Notes: a model not told the origin generated them from the letters alone. 64,000 nt of DNA from Flavobacteriia bacterium (GCA_947462925.1 CANHQP010000005.1:19923-83922); one strand, 5' to 3'; positions 36,764-45,745 are shown, counted from the first letter of the stretch. Numbers and translations: made by a program.

Positions 36764-38363
36764 TCAAAATTCAACACGCATTATAGCAACATTTTTGATG
36801 ATTGCTATGCTTTTCTCGAGCTGCAGATTATACCATATAAAATCTAGAAGTGTACTTCATAAAAACGCAGAAACAATTGTAAAGAAAAAAGTATATCCTC
36901 AAATCCTCCTGCATAGTGGGGATACCTACTGGCAGATAAAAAATCCTGTATTCAAAGACAACTTGCTTTCTGGAGAACTAACTTCTGTAAATGAAAAAGT
37001 TGATTTCTTATATCGCAAAGCTTTAACAAAAGGTAATTTTCAAATTTCAGCAGCAGATAAATTTTATGCAAATCAGCTGCACTTGTATGTTGATGCCTTT
37101 GAATTAAATGATAAAAAAGCGATAGTAAACTTGAATGACATCAAAGAAATCAAAATTTTAGATGAAAATAAAGGACTAACAAACCTGCTCAATATTGGAA
37201 TAACAAGTGCATCGATTGTAGGTGGTTTTTATATTTTTCTATTAATTGTCTGCGGTTGTCCGCATAATTATACTTATGACGGTGAAAAATACCACTATAA
37301 CAATACGCTTTTTACTGGCGCAACCGCTCCAAATCTTGAACGTAACGATTACAAATCTCTTCCAGATTATCATCCTGAAAATTCAGCATACAAGATGCTA
37401 ATAAAGAATGAAGAAGACGAAAGTCAATTTACAAACGTATTGGAAATGATTGTCGTAAATCATCAAAAAAATATTGAAGTCGTCTTGGATCAACAAGGTA
37501 ATACACATACAATACTCAAGCGCGAAAAGGCCATCAAAGTAAATGACGATTTAGGAAATAATCTTTCAAATAAAATCAACGATGCTGACGATGATTCATA
37601 TGCTTTTGATCAAATCGGAAAGGATGATTTTAGCCATGTTTATGCTACTTTTAATGTAAATGAAGCGAAAGAAAATGCAAAAGTTATTATTCGTTCAAAA
37701 AACAGTACGTGGGGAGGATTGGTTTACCACTCATTTGCAGAAATGATGGGAAAAAACCATTCTAAATGGGTAAAAAACAATCTAAAAAGAACGCCAAAAG
37801 AAGCGCAAGAAGATATTATCAAGGCTGGTATTCCCTTGATTGTTGAAATAAAGAAAAATGGAAATTGGATGCCACTTGAAGCCATCAATTTGATCAGTGA
37901 AATCAATTATAATGAAGTAGCGATTTCTATACCGAAAGAAAATTTGGGAGATTCAACGGTTGAATTTAGAATTACATCTGGATACAAATTCTGGGAATTA
38001 GATGCAGTTCATATGGATTTTTCTTCTCCACAACAAGTTGAAATTCAAAAATTAAAACCGACGAGCGCGATCGGAAATGAAGATTTCACAAATTCACTTT
38101 TATTAGATGATAAAAATTACATGCAACACATAAACACAGGTGATTCAGCATTAATCAGTTTTGATAATTTACCAATATCATTTGAATCTCGCAGTTTGTT
38201 TTTACATAGTAAAGGTTATTATATTTCCAAAAAGCAATATGAAGGACCTACTAACTGGCAAGCTATGTTTGCTCTCAAACAGAAAGGTGGATTTTCATTG
38301 TTCTCTAAAGAATTGTATGAGGCTTACAAAAACATGACATTATTTGAATTAGAAAATAAATAA
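36750..38363 (+). CDS. Large lipoprotein with internal hydrophobic segment
   Basis: This 537-aa protein has a lipoprotein signal with lipobox LFSSC (after MKMFNQNSTRIIATFLMIAM). A second hydrophobic segment (SIVGGFYIFLLIVCGC, about residue 165) is followed directly by CPHNYTYDGEKYHYNNTLFTG, a motif I associate with a Bacteroidota family of unknown function, then a long soluble part. A start at 36756 is possible. It overlaps the radical SAM gene by 14 nt and is followed after 30 nt by a barrel-like gene, so the three are likely one transcript. Confidence 0.68.
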   Translation: MKMFNQNSTRIIATFLMIAMLFSSCRLYHIKSRSVLHKNAETIVKKKVYPQILLHSGDTYWQIKNPVFKDNLLSGELTSVNEKVDFLYRKALTKGNFQISAADKFYANQLHLYVDAFELNDKKAIVNLNDIKEIKILDENKGLTNLLNIGITSASIVGGFYIFLLIVCGCPHNYTYDGEKYHYNNTLFTGATAPNLERNDYKSLPDYHPENSAYKMLIKNEEDESQFTNVLEMIVVNHQKNIEVVLDQQGNTHTILKREKAIKVNDDLGNNLSNKINDADDDSYAFDQIGKDDFSHVYATFNVNEAKENAKVIIRSKNSTWGGLVYHSFAEMMGKNHSKWVKNNLKRTPKEAQEDIIKAGIPLIVEIKKNGNWMPLEAINLISEINYNEVAISIPKENLGDSTVEFRITSGYKFWELDAVHMDFSSPQQVEIQKLKPTSAIGNEDFTNSLLLDDKNYMQHINTGDSALISFDNLPISFESRSLFLHSKGYYISKKQYEGPTNWQAMFALKQKGGFSLFSKELYEAYKNMTLFELENK

Positions 38364-38393
38364 TTTTTAAAGAAAATTAAAATCTTGAACTCG

Positions 38394-39296
38394 ATGAAAT
38401 CATTTCTTTCTATCATTTTATTTTTTAGTGCGTTTCCTGCATTTACTCAAGACACTTTGTACTTTCCTTCAGGTGAGATAAAAGTAGTTGAAGTAATTTC
38501 AGTAAATCAACAAACAGGACTTATTTACTATCGTATTGGAGATAAACAAGAAATCAGAACAATAAGATCTTTACAATCATTTACAAATCATTTGAACCTT
38601 GGAAATGAAAGTTTTTTAAATCAAATTGGTTCGCCTGAACCAGAAAACAAAAAAAAATCCAAATCAAAAAGCACATTTCAAGATCCAAGCACCTATGAAT
38701 ACAGCAAATTTTCTTTAGGAGTAAATTTGCTTTCCCCACTATCCGGGGCTGGGTATCGATTTCGACGGACTATTTCATCCAATTATAATCAAAGCTTATT
38801 TTTTCAATACAATTTGAATGATAAAATAGGTATTCGCTTGCCCGTGAGAATAGGTTTTGGACAATTAAAGGATACAAATTTTAATTATAACAATGGCTAT
38901 TTTTGGCACTATAACAGAGAACTCATTTTTGAAAGTGGAGCAGAAGTTTCAATCATGCAAGGTGACAACCAAAGGATTACCCCATATCTTTTACCTGGAA
39001 TTTATTTTGGCCGTAATAAAGGTGTCATTGATTACGGTAATTATGTGACATCGACAACATTTTATTTTCCAGCCCCAGCTAGAACGTATTTTAGAGTAGC
39101 TCTTAATGGAGGATTCCAATTCAATTTTTCTAGATATGTACAAATAAATACTGAAGCAGGACTAAATTTCAATAGTTTAAATACATACTATTCACTTTAT
39201 TCCAACGGAAAACTGGAAAGATATGTAGGTAAACAAATAGGATTTCAAGCTGCTGTAAATATAGTTTATCGTTTTGGAGGGAAACCAAGAGAATAA
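38394..39296 (+). CDS. Outer-membrane beta-barrel-like protein
   Basis: This 300-aa protein has a signal peptide (MKSFLSIILFFSAFPAFTQ) and a conserved-looking N-terminal part (LYFPSGEIKVVEVISVNQQT). After a Lys/Ser linker come repeated amphipathic strands with aromatic girdles (FQYNLNDKIGIRLPVRIGFG, ITPYLLPGIYFGR, YFRVALNGGFQFNF), ending in VNIVYRFGGKPRE. This fits an outer-membrane barrel. A TTG at 38385 is an alternative start. The function is unknown. Confidence 0.7.
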   Translation: MKSFLSIILFFSAFPAFTQDTLYFPSGEIKVVEVISVNQQTGLIYYRIGDKQEIRTIRSLQSFTNHLNLGNESFLNQIGSPEPENKKKSKSKSTFQDPSTYEYSKFSLGVNLLSPLSGAGYRFRRTISSNYNQSLFFQYNLNDKIGIRLPVRIGFGQLKDTNFNYNNGYFWHYNRELIFESGAEVSIMQGDNQRITPYLLPGIYFGRNKGVIDYGNYVTSTTFYFPAPARTYFRVALNGGFQFNFSRYVQINTEAGLNFNSLNTYYSLYSNGKLERYVGKQIGFQAAVNIVYRFGGKPRE

Positions 39297-39298
39297 GT

Positions 39299-39496
39299 GT
39301 TTTTATCCGTTAGAATCACTTAGAACTTTGATTTTACTTAGGTTTTGATAAATTCCAATATTTTTTTCAACTACCCCGTAATCATTGTATCCAAATTGTA
39401 TTATTTAAATTTATTTGGAACAATAGAAATCTTATTTTTCTTGAAATTTTCGCCTAAGAACTTTTTGCATTTTAAGGGTTTTTATCCGCTAGAATC
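39299..39496 (-). repeat. Two inverted copies of the dispersed 19-bp repeat
   Basis: GTTTTTATCCGTTAGAATC (39299-39317) and GTTTTTATCCGCTAGAATC (39478-39496) are minus-strand versions of the GATTCTAACCGATAAAAAC repeat at 21.5 kb, with CGG in place of CCG and one further change in the second. Both continue with CACTTA. They lie 179 bp apart in the gap before the MenI-like gene, which is otherwise without recognised features. Confidence 0.75.
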
Positions 39497-39583
39497 ACTT
39501 AAACACCTTATTTTACAATATTCCATAGAAATTCATTTTCAAAACATTACCATTCCTTACAAACATTTCCTTAATTTTACACC

Positions 39584-40003
39584 ATGAAATGGAATACAAC
39601 CGATTTGACAAAAATCAACGCGATGAATCGCAACACGATGATGGAACTACTAGACATTCAATGTGTTGAGGTAGGCGAAGATTATGTCGTTGCGACAATG
39701 CCAGTTGATCACCGAACGCACCAACCTATGGGTTTACTCCATGGCGGAGCAAGTGCTGTTTTGATTGAAAGCATTGGTTCGATTGGTTCTGCCCTACTTT
39801 GTGACCTACAAAATGAATTTCCTGTTGGATTGGAAATAAACGCGAACCACATTGGTGGCGTAAAATCTGGTCTTGTAAAAGCAGTAGGGAAAATTGTACA
39901 CGCAGGAAAAAGAACGCACGTTTGGCAAGTTGATATTTTCAGTGTTGAAACCGGAAAATTAATTTGCACAGGAAGATTAACTGTAATGGTCGTTCAGAAA
40001 TAA
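39584..40003 (+). CDS. menI: Hotdog-fold thioesterase, MenI-like
   Basis: This 139-aa hotdog thioesterase has MGLLHGGASAVLIESIGSIG (catalytic Glu region) and LEINANHIGGVKSGLVKAVG, typical of DHNA-CoA hydrolases. It sits directly before isochorismate synthase (1 nt apart), which supports a role in releasing 1,4-dihydroxy-2-naphthoate during menaquinone synthesis. A general acyl-CoA thioesterase role is the alternative. A TAATTTTA box lies 4 nt before the ATG. Confidence 0.83.
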   Translation: MKWNTTDLTKINAMNRNTMMELLDIQCVEVGEDYVVATMPVDHRTHQPMGLLHGGASAVLIESIGSIGSALLCDLQNEFPVGLEINANHIGGVKSGLVKAVGKIVHAGKRTHVWQVDIFSVETGKLICTGRLTVMVVQK

Positions 40004-40004
40004 A

Positions 40005-40985
40005 ATGGAAAATCCTACCTCAAAAGATTATTTATTATACAGATATCCTGGAAGTGAAATTGTTCATGTTGAAGGTATTGTAGAAAAATCAACTTTTGAC
40101 AACTTGAAAGATGGTTTCATTTTTACTGATTTCTTAAAAGAGAACTGCTATATTTTTAGGGAGAGTGTAGAAACAAAAAACTTTGAAATTCATTTCGATA
40201 CAGAAAAACCATACGTCTTCACCAAAAATGAATACTTAAACCAAGCAACTTCCTTTCTAAATTGTATTCAACAATTGCAACTAGGTAAAGCTGTCTTTTC
40301 AAGAATTAAGACGGCCCTATTTGACACGAACAAAACATTACAACTTTTCAGTGAATTGTGCGACAAATATCCAAATGCGCTCGTCTATTTAGTTTCAAGT
40401 AAACAGATGGGCACTTGGATTGGCGCAAGTCCTGAAGTCTTGCTGGAAGCGCATGATGATTACTTATTTACCATGTCTCTTGCTGGAACAAAAAAAGTAA
40501 ACGCAAACATCGAATGGACGGAAAAAGAAATCATTGAACAAGAATTGGTAACTGATTTCATTGCCGATGAGCTCAAAAAAATGCAAGTTGATAGCCTAGA
40601 AATAATCGGACCATATAATTTTGAAGCGGGACCAGTCGAACATTTACGCACTGATATTTGTGCTCAAATCTCCACAATCGCCCCAATTGAAATTGCGATG
40701 AATTTACATCCTACTCCTGCTGTCAGTGGTTTGCCTAGGGCAGAAGCAATCGCTTTGATAAAAACCTTGGAAACGCACGATCGGGGATTATACACCGGAA
40801 TGATTGGGTTAATTTCTGAAAATACTGCACGTCTATTCGTAAATCTAAGATGCGCTCAAATACAGGAAAAAAACACTTATCTCTATATAGGTGGAGGCTT
40901 CACCGCACAGTCAATTCCTGAAATGGAATGGGAAGAAACAGAAAATAAAAGTCAAACACTTTTAAACGCAATGCGAAATTTGTAA
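40005..40985 (+). CDS. menF: Isochorismate synthase
   Basis: This 326-aa chorismate-binding enzyme converts chorismate to isochorismate, the first step of menaquinone synthesis. Visible are KAVFSRIKTA (the lysine segment near the active site), ASPEVLL, MSLAGTKK, PVEHLRTDI, HPTPAVSGLPRAEAI (strongly conserved) and LYTGMIGL with LFVNLRCAQI and YIGGGFT. It is shorter at the N-terminus than E. coli MenF, as usual in Bacteroidota. Salicylate or siderophore use is less likely as no such genes are nearby. Confidence 0.93.
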   Translation: MENPTSKDYLLYRYPGSEIVHVEGIVEKSTFDNLKDGFIFTDFLKENCYIFRESVETKNFEIHFDTEKPYVFTKNEYLNQATSFLNCIQQLQLGKAVFSRIKTALFDTNKTLQLFSELCDKYPNALVYLVSSKQMGTWIGASPEVLLEAHDDYLFTMSLAGTKKVNANIEWTEKEIIEQELVTDFIADELKKMQVDSLEIIGPYNFEAGPVEHLRTDICAQISTIAPIEIAMNLHPTPAVSGLPRAEAIALIKTLETHDRGLYTGMIGLISENTARLFVNLRCAQIQEKNTYLYIGGGFTAQSIPEMEWEETENKSQTLLNAMRNL

Positions 40986-40994
40986 TCAGTTAAT

Positions 40995-42026
40995 TTACTG
41001 CTTTTTCTCTTTTTTCGGCTTCTTTTTCTTAGGATCTGCTGGCATAGCATCGTCCTCCGCGCCCTTTTTAGCTTCTCCACCAAATGTACTTATTTCTTTT
41101 CCTTCGTCATCAAAAATATGTTCTTCAATCAACACATCTTTCTTGTAAAGTGCTCTTCGTCTCACCTTTTGTTCAAAGTCTCTATCTTCAAACCAACCTT
41201 CTTTTAAACCTTTTTTGTAATTCTCAATTTTTTGAATGGTACCTTGATAATACAATGTCTTAAATTCACCACTTTTCACATCATTTATCCAGTTTTCAGT
41301 TCTCAGCAAAGTTCCATCATCGTAATAGTAGGAAAAAACTCCATTTTTCTTTCCTTGACGGTAATTGCTATTTTGAATTTGCTTCCCTTCTTTATTATAA
41401 ACTAGAAAAGGTCCATCCAAAATTCCTTGTCTGTAGTGAACTTCTTTTTCCAATTGTGCATTTTTGAAATAAGTCTTTTTTACACCATTCAAAACGCCAT
41501 TGTTGTAATTTTCCTCCAAAGTTGTATCACCTTTTGGACCGAAAAACAATTGTCTTCCATGCTTTTGGCCCAACAAATAATTCATTTCCCAAGCAACATA
41601 ATTCGTGCTATCATAAAAGAATGTCCATTTTCCATTTTCTTTTCCCAAAATATGATTTCGCATAACCATCATACAACCAGTTTGATAATATGTCGTATCA
41701 GCGCCATCTTCTTTTCCATTCATGAAAGTAATTCTTCTTTCTAAAATTCCATTTTGGTGACAGGTTTCACATCTTCCAGTAAATGGAGAGCCGGAAGAAC
41801 CAGAAAAAATCGTATTGGTACCCTCATCATATTCTAATTTTTCATTGCAATCTACTATTCCTGCGATCTTACCACATTCCCAATCCACAAATTTCTTGTT
41901 TTTTTGAGCATCTGCCCGCTCATAGCATTTTGCCTTTTTGCTACCAACGGAAATATCACCTTGAGACAAAACAAAGGTTGAACAAAAACCTAAAACTAAT
42001 ACAATCAAAAATTTACGAATATTCAT
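40995..42026 (-). CDS. MORN_2 repeat (YwqK-like) secreted protein
   Basis: This 343-aa protein has a signal peptide (to about FVLSQ). It carries a row of about seven to eight MORN_2 units of the type NGxKxGxxxxYYxxG (GKENGKWTFFYDS, GQKHGRQLFFGPKGD, GKKNGVFSYYYDDG, GLKEGWFEDRD). An early CETCHQNG resembles a Cys pair but no full haem motif (CxxCH without the usual surroundings) is claimed. The tail is very Lys/Pro/Asp-rich. The exact role is unknown; such proteins are common on Bacteroidota surfaces. Confidence 0.78.
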   Translation of the reverse strand: MNIRKFLIVLVLGFCSTFVLSQGDISVGSKKAKCYERADAQKNKKFVDWECGKIAGIVDCNEKLEYDEGTNTIFSGSSGSPFTGRCETCHQNGILERRITFMNGKEDGADTTYYQTGCMMVMRNHILGKENGKWTFFYDSTNYVAWEMNYLLGQKHGRQLFFGPKGDTTLEENYNNGVLNGVKKTYFKNAQLEKEVHYRQGILDGPFLVYNKEGKQIQNSNYRQGKKNGVFSYYYDDGTLLRTENWINDVKSGEFKTLYYQGTIQKIENYKKGLKEGWFEDRDFEQKVRRRALYKKDVLIEEHIFDDEGKEISTFGGEAKKGAEDDAMPADPKKKKPKKEKKQ

Positions 42027-42042
42027 AATCTAAATTTTAATG

Positions 42043-42441
42043 TTATTTTCTTAATTTCTCCAATGCAAAACGCAATTCAACAGGTACCTCAAACGACTTA
42101 TTTTCAATCGAATTATAGCAAACTAGAACTGATTTCCCAATGGTTCTCAACTCATTATTTACCTTCAATTCATAAGCGACAGTAAAACTTTTTGTTCCAA
42201 TATGGTCAAGGTAAACTGAAATTTCAGGTACATCGTGCAATAAAACTGGCTTCAAATACTCAACTTCATTTTTTCTTAATAACACACCTTCACGTTTCCA
42301 ATCTCGATCCTTTGCCAAAAGCATACCAAAATAGTAAATTCTTGCCATTTCGAAATAACTCAAATATACGGCATTGTTAACATGTCCCATCATGTCACAA
42401 TCACTGAAGCGAACTTGAATTTTGGCTGGCTCTATTCTCAT
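42043..42441 (-). CDS. Acyl-CoA thioesterase (4HBT hotdog)
   Basis: This 132-aa protein has the 4-hydroxybenzoyl-CoA thioesterase fold: VRFSDCDMMGHVNNAVYLSYFEMAR with the catalytic Asp, and ISVYLDHIGTKSFTVAYEL. It probably hydrolyses an acyl-CoA. The start codon overlaps the stop of the upstream sugar epimerase gene (ATGA), so they are translationally coupled. Whether the functions are linked is unknown. Confidence 0.9.
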   Translation of the reverse strand: MRIEPAKIQVRFSDCDMMGHVNNAVYLSYFEMARIYYFGMLLAKDRDWKREGVLLRKNEVEYLKPVLLHDVPEISVYLDHIGTKSFTVAYELKVNNELRTIGKSVLVCYNSIENKSFEVPVELRFALEKLRK

Positions 42442-44312
42442 TTATCAAGTTTTGAAAATTCAGAATTATTACTAATAAATTCAGGTACCAACGACTTCAT
42501 TTTTGAAACAATCAGTTTATTATCCTGCTGATGAAACAGTTGTATCAAATTCTCAATCTCAGGCAAAATTTCATCATTCAAAGGTCTAATTTTAGCAATC
42601 AAAATTTGTGGATGATAGGTCGACATCGTATTCTCTTCTGATGCTAAAAGTTCTTCATAAAGTTTTTCACCTGGTCTTAAACCTGTTACCTTAATTTCAA
42701 TGTCTTTTCCTTCTTCCAGACCACTTAACTGAATCATTTTCTTTGCTAAATCAATGATTTTCACAGATTCACCCATATCAAACACAAAAATCTCCCCTCC
42801 TTTCCCCATGTTTCCAGCTTCCAAAACCAACTGACAAGCTTCAGGAATTGTCATAAAAAAACGAGTAACATTGGCATCAGTTACGGTTAACGGTCCACCT
42901 TGCTCAATTTGTTTTTTGAACAAAGGAATCACTGAGCCATTGGAACCCAAAACATTACCAAATCTTGTTGTAATAAATTTTGTAAATCCTCCATTTTTTG
43001 TTTGTGCATACATCTCTGCAATGCGTTTTGATGCACCCATGACATTGGTAGGATTGACTGCTTTATCAGTAGAAATCATTACAAATTTTTCAACTTGATA
43101 TTCGATAGCTAAATCCACCAAATTTTTGGTCCCTCCTATATTTGTCACCACAGCTTCTGAAGGATTGTCTTCCATCAATGGAACATGTTTATAAGCTGCT
43201 GCATGATATACAAAAGCAGGCTTATAAGTCTCAAATAAATGATTCATGCGCTCCTTATTTCGAATATCACCAATCACTACTTCAAAATGTAAATTTGGAA
43301 ATTGGAACTTTAATTCATTTTGAAAATCATACATCTGTGACTCTGCTTGATCCAAAATAACAATTAAATTTGGCTCATAATCAGCGATTTGTCGCACAAT
43401 ACCACTACCGATTGAGCCTGCTGCCCCTGTCACCAAAACAACTTTATTTTTTAATTCTTGAGCAATTTTATCAGCATTTAAAACAATAGGTTTTCGACCC
43501 AATAAATCTTCAATTCTAATCTTATTAATCTGTTTGGTGGAAAACTCCCCATTAATCCAACTTTGAGCACTTGGAACTTGTTGAACTTTGACTTTTTCTT
43601 CCAAACAAATTTCTACAATCTCTTTTCTATTAACTTCATTGGGATTTTGAATAGCGATAATTAATTCTGTAACTCCTTCTGATTTAATTAATTTCCGAGT
43701 TTGAGAGGCATGAAAAATTTTGACACCTTCTAATCTTGTTCCTTTTATTTTTGCATTATCATCCACAAAACCAACAATCTCATAACTAAAATGACTGTCT
43801 TTTTCTATTGTCCTTTTGGTGATTAATCCCGAAACCCCTGCACCATAAATCAATACTCGCTGTTTGTTTTCTTTGTTTTTAATAGATTCTAAATAAATTA
43901 ACTTAACAGAGAATCTCAAAGAAATTATCAAGAAAAAACTAACCAAAAATTCCATTACCAATACAGAACTTGGAAATAAGAAATATCCATCTAAATATTT
44001 CCAACGAATCAAACCAAAGATTAAAAATAAGACACTTGATATTGAGATTGCATAAAAAATACGCTTTAAATCTTCTGTAGAAGTATGTCTAACTAATCCT
44101 TTGTGGACTTGAAACAAATAAAAAACAGTCCATTTCACCAATATATAAACTGGCAGGGATTTGTACAAAATTTCCCATTCAGTCGCAATTAAAGTTTCAT
44201 TTGCTTTTAAATCAAATCGAATCAAATAAGCAAATGCCAAAGAAAACAAGCTTATAAATAAATCTAAAAAGCTTATGACCCATCTAGGTGTATTGGATTT
44301 TAAAAGAATCAT
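42438..44312 (-). CDS. UDP-sugar epimerase/dehydratase, CapD/FlaA1/WbpM type
   Basis: This 624-aa membrane enzyme has four N-terminal membrane helices (about 10-140), a first Rossmann-like domain (VLIYGAGVSGLITKRT) and a large SDR domain (VLVTGAAGSIGSGIVRQI, YHAAAYKHVPLMEDNP, ISTDKAVNPTNVMGASKR, TRFGNVLGSNGSVIPLF). It likely makes a 4-keto-6-deoxy UDP-sugar for capsule or O-antigen. The catalytic Tyr is replaced by Met in the NVMGASKR position, as in the WbpM/FlaA1-type group. The ATG at 44312 is used; a TATATTTG box ends 3 nt before it. Confidence 0.9.
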   Translation of the reverse strand: MILLKSNTPRWVISFLDLFISLFSLAFAYLIRFDLKANETLIATEWEILYKSLPVYILVKWTVFYLFQVHKGLVRHTSTEDLKRIFYAISISSVLFLIFGLIRWKYLDGYFLFPSSVLVMEFLVSFFLIISLRFSVKLIYLESIKNKENKQRVLIYGAGVSGLITKRTIEKDSHFSYEIVGFVDDNAKIKGTRLEGVKIFHASQTRKLIKSEGVTELIIAIQNPNEVNRKEIVEICLEEKVKVQQVPSAQSWINGEFSTKQINKIRIEDLLGRKPIVLNADKIAQELKNKVVLVTGAAGSIGSGIVRQIADYEPNLIVILDQAESQMYDFQNELKFQFPNLHFEVVIGDIRNKERMNHLFETYKPAFVYHAAAYKHVPLMEDNPSEAVVTNIGGTKNLVDLAIEYQVEKFVMISTDKAVNPTNVMGASKRIAEMYAQTKNGGFTKFITTRFGNVLGSNGSVIPLFKKQIEQGGPLTVTDANVTRFFMTIPEACQLVLEAGNMGKGGEIFVFDMGESVKIIDLAKKMIQLSGLEEGKDIEIKVTGLRPGEKLYEELLASEENTMSTYHPQILIAKIRPLNDEILPEIENLIQLFHQQDNKLIVSKMKSLVPEFISNNSEFSKLDK

Positions 44313-44315
44313 AGA

Positions 44316-44323
44316 CAAATATA
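44316..44323 (-). promoter_or_regulatory. -7 box TATATTTG directly before the sugar epimerase gene
   Basis: It matches TAnnTTTG on the minus strand and ends 3 nt before the ATG, so the mRNA may be leaderless. No -33 TTG at the usual distance was found. Confidence 0.5.
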
Positions 44324-44542
44324 AAGAATTAAGTGGAATTCGACCGCTTGCAGCAATACTTAGAGAAATAATATATTAGTTACTTTCATATTAAAGAGAA
44401 CGATATTCTAATAAAATGACATACTATACAAATCAATCAATTAAATGAACAGTTAAGATAATATTTAAAAACCAAAAACAGAAAAATTATACTTTTGAAC
44501 AATAGATTTTTCAGTATTATTTTGTTTTGTTTCAAAGAATTT

Positions 44543-44609
44543 CCTGATTCCGAAAAAAATAAGTTCCTGGGTTAGTGGTTTTCCCTTTGGTTTTATTTTC
44601 GGAATCAGG
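44543..44609. repeat. 14-bp inverted repeat with 39-bp loop after the SUI1-like gene
   Basis: CCTGATTCCGAAAA (44543-44556) and TTTTCGGAATCAGG (44596-44609) are perfect inverted partners. They start 3 bp after the stop of the SUI1-like gene. The structure could be a terminator with a large loop (a T-rich tract lies inside rather than after it) or a very small mobile-type element. The gap 44319-44612 holds nothing else recognised. Confidence 0.6.
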
Positions 44610-44612
44610 ATT

Positions 44613-44954
44613 TTAACCTCCTTTTCTTTTCACTTGATAGCCCTCTTTTACAAGTAAATCCATCACTTTGTCTCGAAAATTTCCTTGAATTATTACCTCT
44701 CCGTCTTTTACGGTTCCTCCGACGCCACATTTACTTTTTAGCGTTTTCCCTAAGTCTTTCAAATCATCTTCAGAACCAATAAATCCTTCAATTAACGTGA
44801 CTTCTTTTCCCGCACGCTGCTTTTTGTCAAGGGAAACATATAATTTTTGTTGATTTTTAGGAAGTGTATCAACTGTTTCTTCTTCCTCAGTTTCAAATTG
44901 AAAATTAGGATTAGTAGAATATACTACATTGGTAAATTTCTTTTTTGCCATCAA
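44613..44954 (-). CDS. SUI1/YciH-like translation initiation factor
   Basis: This 113-aa protein carries a eukaryotic eIF1/SUI1 domain in its second half: RAGKEVTLIEGFIGSEDDLKDLGKTLKSKCGVGGTVKDGEVIIQGNF region, here with the diagnostic KCGVGGTVKDGEIxxQG pattern. Bacterial YciH relatives bind ribosomes and affect initiation under stress. The N-terminal 45 residues are acidic and unconserved. The start codon overlaps the stop of the upstream GDPD gene by 4 nt. Confidence 0.9.
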   Translation of the reverse strand: MMAKKKFTNVVYSTNPNFQFETEEEETVDTLPKNQQKLYVSLDKKQRAGKEVTLIEGFIGSEDDLKDLGKTLKSKCGVGGTVKDGEVIIQGNFRDKVMDLLVKEGYQVKRKGG

Positions 44955-45745
44955 TATTTCTCTATAATTGTTGCTCTTAAATCATCAGTCACCAAATAGT
45001 TTGGATGCTTTTTCAATGCACTTTTTATTCCCTTTGGTGATCTGACTTCAAAGATAATCACTTTTTTTCCTGCTGCTTGCAATGCACTTACTTCATCTTT
45101 AGAAATGTATTCATTTTTAATTACAATACCATCAAAATTATAAGCGTTCAACTTTTGGTATGCATCAGCAAAATCTCCCCCTGAATAGTAAACTTTGAAA
45201 GGCAATTCCTTGAATTTTTCTACCCATGCAGGATTGCTCAACAAGATTATCACTTCGATTTGTCCACTGTAAAAGTCTTTAAAATCAGCTATTTCTTTGA
45301 TAAATTGCATTTCATCTACCGTTTGCTCGCTACATAAATCGTAGTGCCGTACGTCCAACATCAAAACTTGCTTATCAAAATAATTTACTGGTAAATTTTG
45401 CAGAGACAAAAGCTTTTCTTTCTTCAACGACTTGTAGGTAACAGCCTCTAAATCTGCATCATTTTTAGAAGCAAGACATCCCTGTGAATTGGTTTCAATG
45501 TCCATTGTTTGATCGTGAAAAAACCACAAACGATTCGAAGCTGAAAGTTGCGCATCCAGCTCAACGCCATCACAACCAACCGTTTCCAAAGACAACTGTA
45601 TCGCTTCTTTGGAATTGTCATGAAACGTTGCATTCTGATTTTCTAAGCCACTTGCCGCGTGCGCAATGATTTTAACATCTGAAAAATCTTCTTTTTTTTC
45701 ACATGCAAACAATAAAATGGCTAAAAACAAAAATCTATAACGCAT
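44951..45745 (-). CDS. Variant glycerophosphodiester phosphodiesterase-like lipoprotein
   Basis: This 264-aa protein has a short lipoprotein signal (lipobox LFAC, Cys15) and a PLC-like/GDPD barrel: KIIAHAASGL at the position of the usual AHRG, GVELDAQLSASNRLWFFHD (metal and catalytic residues ELD and HD retained) and late FDGIVIKNEYIS and VRSPKGIKSALKKHP. The Arg of the HRG motif is missing, so substrate or activity may differ. It lies between a barrel-like gene (11-nt overlap) and the SUI1-like gene (4-nt overlap). Confidence 0.78.
   Translation of the reverse strand: MRYRFLFLAILLFACEKKEDFSDVKIIAHAASGLENQNATFHDNSKEAIQLSLETVGCDGVELDAQLSASNRLWFFHDQTMDIETNSQGCLASKNDADLEAVTYKSLKKEKLLSLQNLPVNYFDKQVLMLDVRHYDLCSEQTVDEMQFIKEIADFKDFYSGQIEVIILLSNPAWVEKFKELPFKVYYSGGDFADAYQKLNAYNFDGIVIKNEYISKDEVSALQAAGKKVIIFEVRSPKGIKSALKKHPNYLVTDDLRATIIEKY

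Noticed and set aside
41755..41775. CETCHQNG in the MORN_2 protein as a haem c site
   Set aside because: A single CxxCH without a cytochrome-like surrounding or cytochrome maturation context; likely chance.
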